DNA from: Erysipelotrichaceae bacterium 66202529 | GTDB lineage: Bacteria; Bacillota_I; Bacilli_A; Erysipelotrichales; Erysipelotrichaceae | DNA length: 64,000 nt | Assembly (NCBI GenBank): GCA_017161075.1 | Contig: CP046174.1 | Span: 3,286,001 to 3,350,000, forward strand | Direction of reading: 5' to 3' | Shown: piece after piece, positions 1-9,549 of the stretch | How the letters are laid out: every line of letters starts with the position of its first letter | How positions within the stretch are numbered: position 1 is the stretch's first letter | Notes under the pieces: model-generated | The model's database searches: none | Told to the model about the DNA's origin: nothing | Seen by the model: only the letters and a program-made list of their open reading frames with translations | Made by a program: the position numbers and the translations under genes

Positions 1-174
1 TCAGATTATGATTATGTATATCCATGTATGCTTCTCCTTGTTAACATTTTATTTTGATAAACACAGCCTGTTTCCATTTAACTCTACGCTGCTATAATCT
101 TACGCACATCGCAAAGCTCACATATTTGTATTCCCGCTGCTGCCATAAGAAATGCAATCGATTTGCTTTCCCTA

Positions 175-568
175 TCACTTCACTGCTTTAATATGCCGCA
201 GGATTGGCAAAGCATTCACCTTCGTAATGTAAATGAGCTTCCTGTAATTTTCTCTCTCATGTAGTGTCTGTTTCATCCTGGCTATGAACAATGAAAGCTC
301 CTGAATCCAGCACCTAATTGTCCTGGACACTGATGCTTTCTGCAAAATATTTTGAAGCAATGATGCATAACTGCACCCATCATCCTCTATGCCTTTTCCA
401 TTGTTCATAATGCTTTGACTCCTGGATATCACTATCCTCACAGAATTTATCCTCATGCACACGATTTCCCCTGCATGAGTTTTTATATAACGCATGGTGC
501 TGAAACAAATCCACACGTCTTATAAGCAATCGTAACAATGAAACCTCACGCTTTTGCATATTGTACAT
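175..568 (-). pseudogene. Possible remnant of a small DNA-binding or transposase-like gene
   Basis: Two overlapping minus-strand frames look like pieces of one decayed protein. The upstream piece (568 to about 470) contains an FQHHALYK stretch. The downstream piece (about 370 to 180) reads VSRTIRCWIQELSLF and ARMKQTLHE, which resembles a helix-turn-helix followed by a basic helix. No ribosome-binding site precedes either piece and the frames do not join. I could not name the family. The rest of bases 1-632 holds no gene or clear signal that I can support. Confidence 0.25.
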
Positions 569-632
569 GTTCTGCTGTTTCCCTGTTACCTGTCCATGGT
601 ATCATGAAATGCTGTGATTGACAAATCCCTTT

Positions 633-2258
633 CTACAGATTTTTCAGTTTTTCCATGATTTCATCGTATTCCTGCTCCAGTACCTCTTTATCTCCTTGAT
701 TCTGCAGTAGACGATTCACCACCTCACTCCTGCGCATATCCAGAATCATCCGCCTTGTTTCCCTTTCGCGTTCATAGTCCTTTTTTCCCTTATCCGCTTT
801 GTTTACACGCTCCTGTGGCAGATAGAGTGTTCCGCCCTGAAGTTTCCATACCTCAGTTGCGACATCCCGGATAAAGGCAGCATCATGTGATACAAACAAT
901 ACACTGCCTTCATAATTTTGTAGCAGCTTTGTCATACAGCGTATGGATGGAAGGTCAAGATAATTCGTCGGCTCATCCAGTAAAAGCAGATTACAAGCAC
1001 TTACCATCAGCTTGGCAAAGCTTAACCGCATCCGTTCGCCGCCACTCAAAAACGCAACCCGTTTGCTTAAATCCTGCTGCCGAAACAACAGGCGATCCAG
1101 TATTCCCCGGATAACTGCATCCCCCTGTACACTGTCTGCAGCCGCATTTTCATACACCGTCTTATCCTCCTGCAGATTTTCAAATTGCTGAAACAGCTGT
1201 CCGATTTTAACACGGGGTGCTTTCCATACTGCGTCATTCCCCTCTGCAATCGCATGAAGCAACGTGGTTTTCCCGCTGCCATTCTCCCCAACCAAAGCTA
1301 CTCTGCTATGATTTTTCATAAAGAAATGAATATCTTTCAGCACACAGTGATCGCCATATGAAACACGCAGCCTCTGTGCTTTTAACAGCCATTTCCCCTG
1401 CGGCAGATCCATCGCCTGCAGGTTCATACGAATCGCTTCCTGCTCATCAACAGGCTTCACCTTTTCCAGCTGGTCAATACGTGTGGCTATCGCATCCGCC
1501 TGGCGATGCAACGCCTTATAAATACCATCCTTTGACTTTCGCAAAGCCACCTTTCCTCGCATTTTTTGTTCACTGCTGGAAATCCCCCGCGGCTTTCTTG
1601 CCGCCTTATCAGCCTGTCTGATTTTCCGCTCATATGCATCCTGCAGCTTACGGCGTTGTTTCTCAACCGTCTCATAGCGGTGCTGCTGACTTCTTCTAAG
1701 CGCCTCCTTTTGTCGAAGATAGCTTTCATAATTTCCATCATACACATGCAGGGTACCATATGAAAGCTCAATGATCTGATTACATACATCCTGAAGAAGT
1801 GTTTGGTCATGTGTAACAAGCACAAAGGTATCCATTGTCTGCAGCAGCTGCTTAACATAGGCTATCCCCTTTTGATCCAGATTACTCGTTGGTTCATCCA
1901 GCAGAAAAAGATGACAATTTTTACTCAATGCCTCTGATAAACGAAGTCTCTGCCGCTCTCCGCCACTAAACTGCTCCTGTTCAAGCAGATGGGCAACTGA
2001 TAATTCACGTAATTTCCTACCATCACCATACACCGTATCCTGGGACAGCTGTGCAAAGTAGGAGAGCGTACAAAACCGCTTCAAGCATCCTTCCTCCGGT
2101 ATACAGCTGCCCTCCAGAATACGTAGAAGCGTCGTTTTTCCACTTCCATTAGCACCAATCAGACCAATTCGCTGGCCCTGGTGGAGCTGCCACAGCGGTA
2201 TCCTGAACAGCTCCCTGTCATCAAATCTCTTTACTATTTGCTGTAATTCAAGCAGCAT
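633..2258 (-). CDS. ABC-F family ATPase (possible ribosome-protection factor)
   Basis: The 541-residue protein has two ABC ATPase domains and no membrane segment, which is the ABC-F layout. Walker A motifs are GANGSGKT (residues 35-42) and GENGSGKT (about 325). Signature motifs are FSGGERQRL and LSGGERMRL, and Walker B motifs are LLDEPTSNLD and LLDEPTNYLD. A basic, helical linker between the domains (about residues 190-290) would reach into the ribosomal E site. The short form, the linker and the C-terminal coiled coil resemble Vga/Msr/Lsa-type antibiotic-resistance ABC-F proteins more than EttA or YdiF. Resistance is inference. A strong SD (AGGGAGG) precedes the ATG. The gene stands alone on its strand behind its own promoter. 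Confidence 0.9.
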   Translation of the reverse strand: MLLELQQIVKRFDDRELFRIPLWQLHQGQRIGLIGANGSGKTTLLRILEGSCIPEEGCLKRFCTLSYFAQLSQDTVYGDGRKLRELSVAHLLEQEQFSGGERQRLRLSEALSKNCHLFLLDEPTSNLDQKGIAYVKQLLQTMDTFVLVTHDQTLLQDVCNQIIELSYGTLHVYDGNYESYLRQKEALRRSQQHRYETVEKQRRKLQDAYERKIRQADKAARKPRGISSSEQKMRGKVALRKSKDGIYKALHRQADAIATRIDQLEKVKPVDEQEAIRMNLQAMDLPQGKWLLKAQRLRVSYGDHCVLKDIHFFMKNHSRVALVGENGSGKTTLLHAIAEGNDAVWKAPRVKIGQLFQQFENLQEDKTVYENAAADSVQGDAVIRGILDRLLFRQQDLSKRVAFLSGGERMRLSFAKLMVSACNLLLLDEPTNYLDLPSIRCMTKLLQNYEGSVLFVSHDAAFIRDVATEVWKLQGGTLYLPQERVNKADKGKKDYERERETRRMILDMRRSEVVNRLLQNQGDKEVLEQEYDEIMEKLKNL

Positions 2259-2339
2259 TATGATTCCTCCCTTATAGCGGGTGGATTACCATATATAAAA
2301 ATCTATGCTCCTGCTTCTGCTATATAGGATACAGCAGGC

Positions 2340-2368
2340 ATTATAAAAGGAACAAAATGATAAAAACA
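2340..2368 (-). promoter_or_regulatory. Predicted promoter of the ABC-F gene
   Basis: On the minus strand a perfect TATAAT lies at 2345-2340, with TGTTTT 17 bp upstream (2368-2363). Transcription would start near 2333 and leave a leader of about 75 nt. The -35 match is weak. Confidence 0.45.
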
Positions 2369-2679
2369 CAATGATAATTCCATTACAATCCGCAAAACAA
2401 TACATACACAAGGGTATGCTAAACGTTTTATCCGATACTGTTTATGAAATTATCTAATTCTCATCGCTTCTGTTCCTCAATCTTTCTTCTTATAGCTTTA
2501 TTATACGGCATGTTTTCAATTCGTCAAGTCCGTATTTGATTGCTTCTGCTCTATGCTGACTATTTTCTTTATCGCAAGCCCTGCTCCTAGTCAAGTCATA
2601 GTTTTTCCTATTAGATACGTATGCAGCTTACCTCAGTATTACAACAACTATGTCTTACCGCCTGTCACACGGAAAACGG

Positions 2680-3095
2680 CATGATGCTGTAGCGTATTCT
2701 TTGAATCATATCCGGATTCTTTACTGGAAGAAAATCCGCCAGATGAATGATTTTTACGTTATTGAGATTACCTGCCGCATGCTCGTCAAGCATAACAACA
2801 TATTTTAGATACTGGTCTTTAATCTCAAGGAGATTGGCGAACCGCTCAATCTGATTCCTTCGGCAGTCTGCAGCACACTTGAACATATATACACATTATG
2901 CCATACTGCGTAAAGGAAAATGAATATATATCGACTGTATAAAACGCATCTGCCTGCTGCCGTAAGCCTTGCTTTGATGTGGTTTTCACGAGTTGCGTTA
3001 GGACCATTCGCACCAATTATACCTACTTTATACCGGATAAAATTTCCGTGTTTTCCCCTTCTTAGACGATACGCCGTTTCCTGCACAAGAATCAC
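2680..3095 (-). pseudogene. Remnant of an AAA ATPase with a DUF4143-type C-terminus
   Basis: Reading the minus strand, 3095 to about 3030 encodes ETAYRLRRGKHGNF. A stretch with ATRENHIKA follows, and after a frame change 2850-2690 encodes RFANLLEIKDQYLKYVVMLD and later HLADFL. This order matches the C-terminal part of the DUF4143 family of P-loop ATPases, in which an E..Y.EL.RRGY segment leads to a KYV.S.D...HL.DFL ending. The N-terminal ATPase is absent and the frame is broken at least once, so this is a decayed fragment. Bases 2369-2679 hold no recognisable gene. Confidence 0.5.
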
Positions 3096-3502
3096 TCATG
3101 CTTCTTGATCCATGCAGTAAAAGCCTCTGCACAGCTTCTGTAATCAGAAGCTGAAAACCGGTCTGACACAGCTCCCTTTTTTAGGTAGTAAATGCCCGGA
3201 GTCGCATAGAAATCAGGAAACAGCTCCTTTACAATTCCCTCTTGCTGTGCTGCCTCCTCCAGCTTTACGACATAAAGAATCGTATCCTGTGATGGCTCCC
3301 ATGTGGAAAGCATCGTCTTAAAATCCTTGCAGGAGAAACACATGGATTGCGTAAGGACAACCACAAAGCTTTGCTTCTCCTTAACCATGGCTGCCACATC
3401 ATATATCGTAACCTCTTTTACCTCTGCCTTAGCTCTGTGTGCCTGACAGCCGCAGCACAAAGCAAGCAAAAAAACTGTCAGCCATCTGTATCGTAAACGC
3501 AT
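3092..3502 (-). CDS. Thioredoxin-fold lipoprotein
   Basis: The 136-residue protein has a lipoprotein signal peptide (hydrophobic VFLLALCCGC, lipobox cysteine near residue 19). A thioredoxin-like domain follows: a CFSC redox motif at about residues 55-58 and a cis-proline region ATPGIYYLKKG near residue 103. It should be anchored outside the cell membrane and act as a thiol-disulfide exchange protein; the partner is unknown. A strong SD (AGGAGG) lies 7 nt before the ATG. The gene is divergent from the SNF2 helicase gene and has no operon partner. Confidence 0.75.
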   Translation of the reverse strand: MRLRYRWLTVFLLALCCGCQAHRAKAEVKEVTIYDVAAMVKEKQSFVVVLTQSMCFSCKDFKTMLSTWEPSQDTILYVVKLEEAAQQEGIVKELFPDFYATPGIYYLKKGAVSDRFSASDYRSCAEAFTAWIKKHE

Positions 3503-3682
3503 AGCACCGCCTCCTGTTCTTCATTTTTCCATAAACCAAAGCCCTGCGCAAGCACAGACCGATATCCTTAACAGACTCTTTACAGTACCTTTTCCTGTCT
3601 TTTATAGAAAAACATTTCATATACAAGGTCAAATTACTTGAAAAAGATGGTACAATAATAAGATGAAAGCAGGGGTGTATGT

Positions 3683-6600
3683 ATGGAGTTTACGAATGCA
3701 CAGATCCGGGATTTCGCCGGAAGTGATGAACAATATGAAAACGCAAAAAGGCTGGTAGAGGAACAAAGAATCGTCTCTCTGGATATTGATGATTTTACAT
3801 CCAATGAGATTATTATGGTCAACGCTACGATCAAAGATGGAAAGGACTATAGGGAAGTCAATATGTCCATTGATAAGGATGATGTAACCGTGCGCGCACA
3901 TTTATGCAGCTGTCCGCAGCATGGAAAAAACACATTGTCCTGTGTACATTGTACCGCTGTTTTAATAAAGCTGAATGAGGAGCATGAAAAGAAGCAGAAG
4001 GAAGCAGATGCCCAGATACCCGCACAGGAGCATGACAGCTATGCGATTGCCCTCATGAATGCTTATGAGGAACAGATTATTTATTCCTCCTTGGCAATGA
4101 ATCTGAAGCAGTCGATACATATCGAGCCGGTGCTGGAGATACGGCAGCGTACTATTTTGGCTCTGACCCTGAAGGTTGGAAATGCAAAGCGCTATATCGT
4201 AAAGGATATTGCCCAATTTTTGGATGATATCCGTCATAATGTGAAAAAGAGCTATGGCAAGGAGCTTGAATTTCTGCATAACCGTTTGAGCTTTGATGAA
4301 GAAAGCCAAAAGCTGATTGATTTCATGCTGCATCATGAGCATGACGTCCTTTATTTTCAAAACAGACATGCATTGGCACGCTGTCCGCAGGCACGGAATA
4401 TGTGTATGACACCGGATGCACTGGATGAATTTTACAGCCTGTACGCCGGAGAGGATGTCATGCACCGGATGAAGGAAAAAATGTTGATCAATATGCGCTT
4501 TACAGACGAGAATCCGCAGCTGCACATGGAGGTGAAAAAGCTGGAGGATACCTCCTACGAAATTGCCCTGAGCACTTTGAATTATCGGCTCTTTGAAGGA
4601 CGCAATCACCTGTATGTACTGATGGATCACATATTGTACCGCTGTGATGAGGCCTACACAAAAACCTGCAGCCGTCTGCTTACGACTTGTCTGGAAAAGA
4701 AAAAGCCGCTGGTTCTGAGTAAAGAGCTGATGCCGACCTTTTATAATAATGTGATTATGAATACACGCAAACACATTCCCTTGCACGGAGTGGATATTTC
4801 AGAATTTGCTCCGCTGCCGCTGGAATGCAGACTATATATTGATATGCCCAAGCATAATGTCATTTCCGCACGGCTGATGTACTGCTATGGAAATGAGGAA
4901 TACAACGCTTTCAGTACAAGTGCCCTTTCCACCTCCAGAAACTTCAACGATGAAATTGCGGTCCGCCTTGTATTTACCCGCTATATGACCCGGATTGACG
5001 CCATGGAGGGAATCGCCTATATCGAGCATTCCCAGGATGCCATGTATGAATTTCTCAATCATGGTCTTGAGGAGCTGGGAACAACCTGTGAGGTATTTGC
5101 GACCGATAAATTCAAGAAGCTGCAAATCAAGGAAAGCGTCAATATCTCCATGGGTGTGCGCATTGAAAGCGATTTGCTGGAAATCAATTTTGACACCTAT
5201 GATTTTCCTGTCAATGAGCTGCAGGATGTTCTGGCCTCCTATCGGATGAACAAGAAGTATTACCGCATGAAAAACGGCTCCTTTGTCAATATCGAGGACA
5301 GTGCTTTACAGGAGCTGAGTGCCATTCTTGATGGGATGCATGTAAGTGAAAAAGAAATGAACAGCGGTGTTATCAAGGTACCGAAATATCGTTCCCTGTA
5401 TATTGACAACAGTCTGAAGGACAGTGAAATGATCAAGGTGGATCGAGATTCCTCCTTCAAGGATATCATCCGTGGAATCCGGAATGTAAAGGACAGTGAT
5501 TTTGCTGTACCGCCGGCTTTGAAATCCATTTTACGTAACTATCAGAAGACCGGATTTCGCTGGATGAAAACCATGGCTGCCTATGGCTTCAGCGGTATCC
5601 TTGCGGATGATATGGGTATCGGTAAAACCCTGCAGGTCATCACTCTGCTGGAGGATGAAAAGCTGCATAACAGCGACTCCCTGTCTCTTGTCGTCTGTCC
5701 GTCCTCCCTTATTCTCAACTGGCAAAGTGAAATAGAGAAGTTTTCCAAAACTCTGACAAATATCATTATCAGCGGTACCAGTGATGAGCGAAGGGTGGCA
5801 ATCATGCAATGCAGGGATTATGATGTCGTCATCACATCCTATGACTATTTGAAACGGGATATCGAAGCCTATGAGCAATTAAGCTTCCAGTATCAGATTA
5901 TTGATGAAGCACAGTATATCAAAAACCATAACACCAAAAATGCGATCAGTGTCAAGCAGATTCATGCACAGCACCGCTTCGCCCTGACAGGTACACCGAT
6001 TGAAAACTCACTCGCAGAGCTTTGGAGTATCTTTGATTTCCTCATGCCGGGATATCTGTATACCTATACGTATTTCAAAAAGCAGTACGAGCTGCCAATC
6101 GTCAAGGAAAACGATATGGGAATGCTGAAGGAGCTCAAGCGTATGGTGGAACCGTTTATACTGCGGCGTGTGAAAAAGGACGTACTCAAGGAGCTTCCGG
6201 AAAAGGTGGAGAACACCATGCTGATCGAGCTGGATGAGGAAACCAGAAAATTATATATGGCCAATGTATCCCTGATTCGCGATGATTTACATAAGAGCTT
6301 CAAGGAAAAGGGATTTGAAAACAGTAAAATCATGATTTTAAGTATGCTGACAAGACTTCGTCAGTTATGCTGTGATCCGCGTTTGCTGTATGAAAATTAT
6401 AACGGTGTCGGTGCCAAAATCAGCGCCTGCATGGAATTTATTGAAAATTGCCGGGAATCCGGTAAGAAGGTTCTGCTGTTCTCCCAATTTACCTCTTTGC
6501 TATCCCTGCTGGAAAAAGAGCTTGTACGGCAGGATATCCCCTATTATTTATTAAAGGGAAGCACGCCAAAGCTGCAGCGTCAGCAGCTGGTTAACAGCTT

Positions 6601-6916
6601 TAACAGTGATGATACACCGGTCTTCCTGATTTCCTTAAAAGCAGGCGGTACCGGGTTGAATCTGACGAGTGCAGAGGTGGTCATCCACTTTGATCCATGG
6701 TGGAATGTATCCGCACAAAATCAGGCAACCGACCGGGCATACCGTATTGGTCAGCATAACAACGTTCAGGTAGTAAAGCTGATTGCCAAGGATACGATTG
6801 AAGAGAAAATCATGCAGCTGCAGAGCCTGAAGCAGGATCTGAGTGATTCTATTATTCACAATAACGAAGGCATAATCACAAGCATGAGCAAAGAGGAGCT
6901 GATGGATTTGTTCTAA
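3683..6916 (+). CDS. SWIM zinc-finger SNF2-family helicase
   Basis: A 1077-residue protein. The N-terminus carries a SWIM zinc finger (C75, C77, C87, H89). A long middle region has no motif I recognise. The C-terminal half is a complete Swi2/Snf2 ATPase: motif I DDMGIGKT (about residue 645), DEAQ box IIDEAQYIKN, motif III LTGTPIENSLAELW, and the helicase C lobe with LISLKAGGTGLNL, FDPWWN and the RAYRIGQ motif. Members of this bacterial group are DNA-dependent ATPases thought to strip proteins from DNA or RNA polymerase; the exact role is unknown. All catalytic motifs are intact. The gene stands alone, and the next gene is 590 bp away. Confidence 0.92.
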   Translation: MEFTNAQIRDFAGSDEQYENAKRLVEEQRIVSLDIDDFTSNEIIMVNATIKDGKDYREVNMSIDKDDVTVRAHLCSCPQHGKNTLSCVHCTAVLIKLNEEHEKKQKEADAQIPAQEHDSYAIALMNAYEEQIIYSSLAMNLKQSIHIEPVLEIRQRTILALTLKVGNAKRYIVKDIAQFLDDIRHNVKKSYGKELEFLHNRLSFDEESQKLIDFMLHHEHDVLYFQNRHALARCPQARNMCMTPDALDEFYSLYAGEDVMHRMKEKMLINMRFTDENPQLHMEVKKLEDTSYEIALSTLNYRLFEGRNHLYVLMDHILYRCDEAYTKTCSRLLTTCLEKKKPLVLSKELMPTFYNNVIMNTRKHIPLHGVDISEFAPLPLECRLYIDMPKHNVISARLMYCYGNEEYNAFSTSALSTSRNFNDEIAVRLVFTRYMTRIDAMEGIAYIEHSQDAMYEFLNHGLEELGTTCEVFATDKFKKLQIKESVNISMGVRIESDLLEINFDTYDFPVNELQDVLASYRMNKKYYRMKNGSFVNIEDSALQELSAILDGMHVSEKEMNSGVIKVPKYRSLYIDNSLKDSEMIKVDRDSSFKDIIRGIRNVKDSDFAVPPALKSILRNYQKTGFRWMKTMAAYGFSGILADDMGIGKTLQVITLLEDEKLHNSDSLSLVVCPSSLILNWQSEIEKFSKTLTNIIISGTSDERRVAIMQCRDYDVVITSYDYLKRDIEAYEQLSFQYQIIDEAQYIKNHNTKNAISVKQIHAQHRFALTGTPIENSLAELWSIFDFLMPGYLYTYTYFKKQYELPIVKENDMGMLKELKRMVEPFILRRVKKDVLKELPEKVENTMLIELDEETRKLYMANVSLIRDDLHKSFKEKGFENSKIMILSMLTRLRQLCCDPRLLYENYNGVGAKISACMEFIENCRESGKKVLLFSQFTSLLSLLEKELVRQDIPYYLLKGSTPKLQRQQLVNSFNSDDTPVFLISLKAGGTGLNLTSAEVVIHFDPWWNVSAQNQATDRAYRIGQHNNVQVVKLIAKDTIEEKIMQLQSLKQDLSDSIIHNNEGIITSMSKEELMDLF

Positions 6917-7506
6917 GTAACCTTTTTATAACATTCATTCCTTAAAAATTATCCTTTGCGCTGTGTAAAAAGCTCAGAATATGAAGAAAAGCTATGATGC
7001 ACATGCAAATCAAGTCTAAACAGCCTTCCATCGAAATAAAACACCTACCGGAAATAGCTATCCGCCTGTCGCTATATATCCATTCTATAACCATAGGGCA
7101 CCTACTTTACCATCTCCCTGATTTTTAGAGTAATGAATTGCCGCATAAAAAATGGTGCCTTTCAGCGGTTTATGAAAATAAAACGTTAAAGAAGCGTTTC
7201 ATACATAACCTGGCAGCTTCCGGTTACAGTATATTTGCACATTAAGATACAAATTTCACACGTTAAGGCACAGATAAGGAAAGACAGTACAAAAGGATTG
7301 ATAAGCATTAAATATCCTAAATTGCACGATGCTCATATAACCAAATCTGAGAAGCCTCCTGTTAAAGACAGCCTGTTGCTTGTGCTATATGAACATGCAG
7401 ATGTTTCACCAGGACGTTTTTTCAACAACACCGGAGAACACATTTGTTCTCCTTCTTTGTACTTTTTATGACAGCATTCGCATAGCTTACAAACAGGTGA
7501 TCGTTC
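6917..7506. other. Intergenic region without a supported gene
   Basis: This 590-bp AT-rich stretch contains only short overlapping frames without ribosome-binding sites. A weak inverted repeat occurs near 7166-7201 (ATGAAA and AAACG pairing with CGTTT and CAT). No clear intrinsic terminator follows the helicase gene. I see nothing else to annotate. Confidence 0.4.
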
Positions 7507-9000
7507 ATGAAAAAAGAGCTTCTCTTTCCGCAGGACTGTGATGGAACACAGTATTTGCGCCGTCTTATTGACGCATATCCCTACGATATCGAAGAAACAA
7601 AAATTTTTGACCTGCTTACCACACAGCCTCACCCCAGTCCCTATCTTGTGGAATTTCTGATGTACGCAGCCTCACTCCCCAAGTTTCGATTATGCAGCTG
7701 TGAAGCAGCGCTGACGCCTTCCCTTGACAGCCTGTTTGAGAATATGAGTGCTCTGCGGCAAAAGGACAGCAGTCTATTGCATATGCAGCCCTTCAGCTTT
7801 GATGCCACACTGCAGTTGACCACATACGCACTCTCCCACCCCTATGCCCATCTTCCGCTGGAGCATATCCCGTTTATTTCCAAGGTTCAGCTCCACCATA
7901 TACCGCTTTTTCACCAGCCGGATGCGTCAGATTTTCCAATCCTGCGTTCCTCCTCCTTTATCTACCGTGATATCAGTATGGATGCCAATGCTTTTTTTGC
8001 CATGAGCATTGCGATCGCTGATAAAAAGGGTATCGTCTATATCTCCCGTGACTGTGTACAGCTAGCCGTCTGTTTATCTGCGCTGTACCCGCTGATCCCG
8101 CCGGCGCTGAAGCAGGACTTTATTCTGATATTTGGCCTATCCTGTGGAAAGGAACAGGCAAGCTATTATTATGATGAAACCAATCAAATCACCATCGGTC
8201 TGGTCAGCGGTACGCAGCGAATGCATCACATACAATATCTAAAGGATATGCTGCAAACCCTATACAATACCATCTGTTTAAAAAAGCATGACCTTCCCGT
8301 ACACGCCTCCATGCTGCAGCTGGATACACAAAAACAGCTGAAAGGACTCGTTTTCGCAGGTGAGAGCGGTACAGGAAAGAGTGAACTGCTATATGAATGC
8401 CTCCGCTTTTGTGAACAGGAAGCGCTTAGTGCACATGCGGTGTATGATGATCATGGAACATGGCATTATCTGGATGAGGAAATCGTCAGTACCGGCGGAG
8501 AAATCGGTGCTTTAAAAAATATCACGCATTCCCGTATCACAACAGTGTTCACCCAATATTCCAGCAGCCTCTTTCTACTGCAGGACAATCAGGAGCTGTA
8601 CCAGATACTGCCCCTTGTCCCCCATGAACAGACACTGCAGTTTCATAAGGTTACACACGTATTTTATCTGGATAATGTCAGTGATGAGCATGGCTGGCGC
8701 AGACTGGATACACTGGATGAATGTCTGGACCTTTTCCGCAAGGGGCCCTGCCGCAGGCATGGACAGCTAATTTCCTCCTATTTCATAAACCCGCTGGGCT
8801 GTGCGCAAAACAAAAGGGTCTGCGATACCCTCATCCGTGACTTCTTCACAATACTTTATCTGCAGGATATCCCTGTGTATGTTCTGTACACAAAAGAAGC
8901 GGAAACCAACACTCTTCTATATGAGGAATATGCATCTGCCATTTTACGTGAAATCCTTGGAAATGATTGCGAAAACGAGGATGAACAGCTATACTTATAG
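7507..9000 (+). CDS. Uncharacterised P-loop protein, HPr-kinase/PEPCK-like
   Basis: A 497-residue soluble protein that I do not recognise as a named family. The one clear motif is a P-loop, GESGTGKS, at residues 285-292. It is preceded by a VHAS segment and followed by VYDDHGTWHY, an arrangement like the C-terminal kinase domain of HPr kinase or PEP-carboxykinase-like ATPases. The N-terminal 280 residues have no recognisable motif. The ATG follows an AGGTGA ribosome-binding site by 6 nt. It is followed after 24 nt by pyrR and then an M42 peptidase, so the three probably share a transcript. Function is unknown; the kinase resemblance is inference. Confidence 0.7.
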   Translation: MKKELLFPQDCDGTQYLRRLIDAYPYDIEETKIFDLLTTQPHPSPYLVEFLMYAASLPKFRLCSCEAALTPSLDSLFENMSALRQKDSSLLHMQPFSFDATLQLTTYALSHPYAHLPLEHIPFISKVQLHHIPLFHQPDASDFPILRSSSFIYRDISMDANAFFAMSIAIADKKGIVYISRDCVQLAVCLSALYPLIPPALKQDFILIFGLSCGKEQASYYYDETNQITIGLVSGTQRMHHIQYLKDMLQTLYNTICLKKHDLPVHASMLQLDTQKQLKGLVFAGESGTGKSELLYECLRFCEQEALSAHAVYDDHGTWHYLDEEIVSTGGEIGALKNITHSRITTVFTQYSSSLFLLQDNQELYQILPLVPHEQTLQFHKVTHVFYLDNVSDEHGWRRLDTLDECLDLFRKGPCRRHGQLISSYFINPLGCAQNKRVCDTLIRDFFTILYLQDIPVYVLYTKEAETNTLLYEEYASAILREILGNDCENEDEQLYL

Positions 9001-9024
9001 TAGCTGCACGTCAGGAGGTAGTAC

Positions 9025-9540
9025 ATGGAAACAAAGGAAATCATAGACGCGCTTCAGGTAAAACGTTCTCTGGTTCGTATATCGCACGAAATCATTGAAC
9101 ATAATCGCGGTGTAGAGGATATTGTTCTCATCGGCATTAAGACAAGAGGAGAGATACTCGCCAATCGTCTGGCAGATATCATAGAGAATGTAGAGGCTGT
9201 AAAGGTTCCCTGCTTTGCATTGGATGTGTCTCATTGGAGAGATGATCGGGAGGAGCCTTATCCACTTCCCAAAAGCTCCCTGCCGGTAAAGGATAAAAAG
9301 GTGATCCTTGTCGATGATGTTCTCTTTAAGGGAAGAACGGTACGGGCTGCTATGGATGCCATTATGCACTATGGGAGAGCCAGAGAAATTCAGCTCGCTG
9401 TTCTTGTGGATCGCGGACATCGGGAGCTCCCCATCCGCGCTGATTATATAGGAAAAAACATTCCAAGCTCTCTGAGCGAGGTCATTCGTGTCAGAGTCAG
9501 TGAAATTGATGGCAACGACGGCGTTTATTTAAGCAAGTGA
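9025..9540 (+). CDS. pyrR: PyrR-type bifunctional regulator / uracil phosphoribosyltransferase
   Basis: At 171 residues this is close to the usual PyrR length of about 180. It has the PRPP-binding motif VILVDDVLFKGRTVRAAMDA (about residues 93-112), the N-terminal IxHEIIEHN helix and the DRGHRELPIRADYIGKNIP segment of the family. Known members bind pyr mRNA in response to UMP and convert uracil plus PRPP to UMP. No pyr biosynthesis gene is next to it here, so regulation would be in trans. The ATG follows a strong AGGAGG site. It sits between the P-loop protein and an M42 aminopeptidase, with 24-nt and 9-nt gaps. Confidence 0.93.
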   Translation: METKEIIDALQVKRSLVRISHEIIEHNRGVEDIVLIGIKTRGEILANRLADIIENVEAVKVPCFALDVSHWRDDREEPYPLPKSSLPVKDKKVILVDDVLFKGRTVRAAMDAIMHYGRAREIQLAVLVDRGHRELPIRADYIGKNIPSSLSEVIRVRVSEIDGNDGVYLSK

Positions 9541-9549
9541 GGTAATGAA

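Noticed and set aside
2310..2338. CCTGC/GCAGG inverted repeat before the ABC-F gene as a drug-responsive attenuator
   Set aside because: The predicted transcription start lies inside the repeat, so its 5' arm would not be fully transcribed, and there is no leader peptide.
3962..4786. Long open frame (274 codons) antisense to the SNF2 helicase gene
   Set aside because: It is fully contained in an intact conserved gene, has no ribosome-binding site and no recognisable motif.
7235..7632. Overlapping short frames on both strands before the P-loop protein
   Set aside because: No ribosome-binding site or motif; they overlap the promoter and the 5' end of a better-supported gene.
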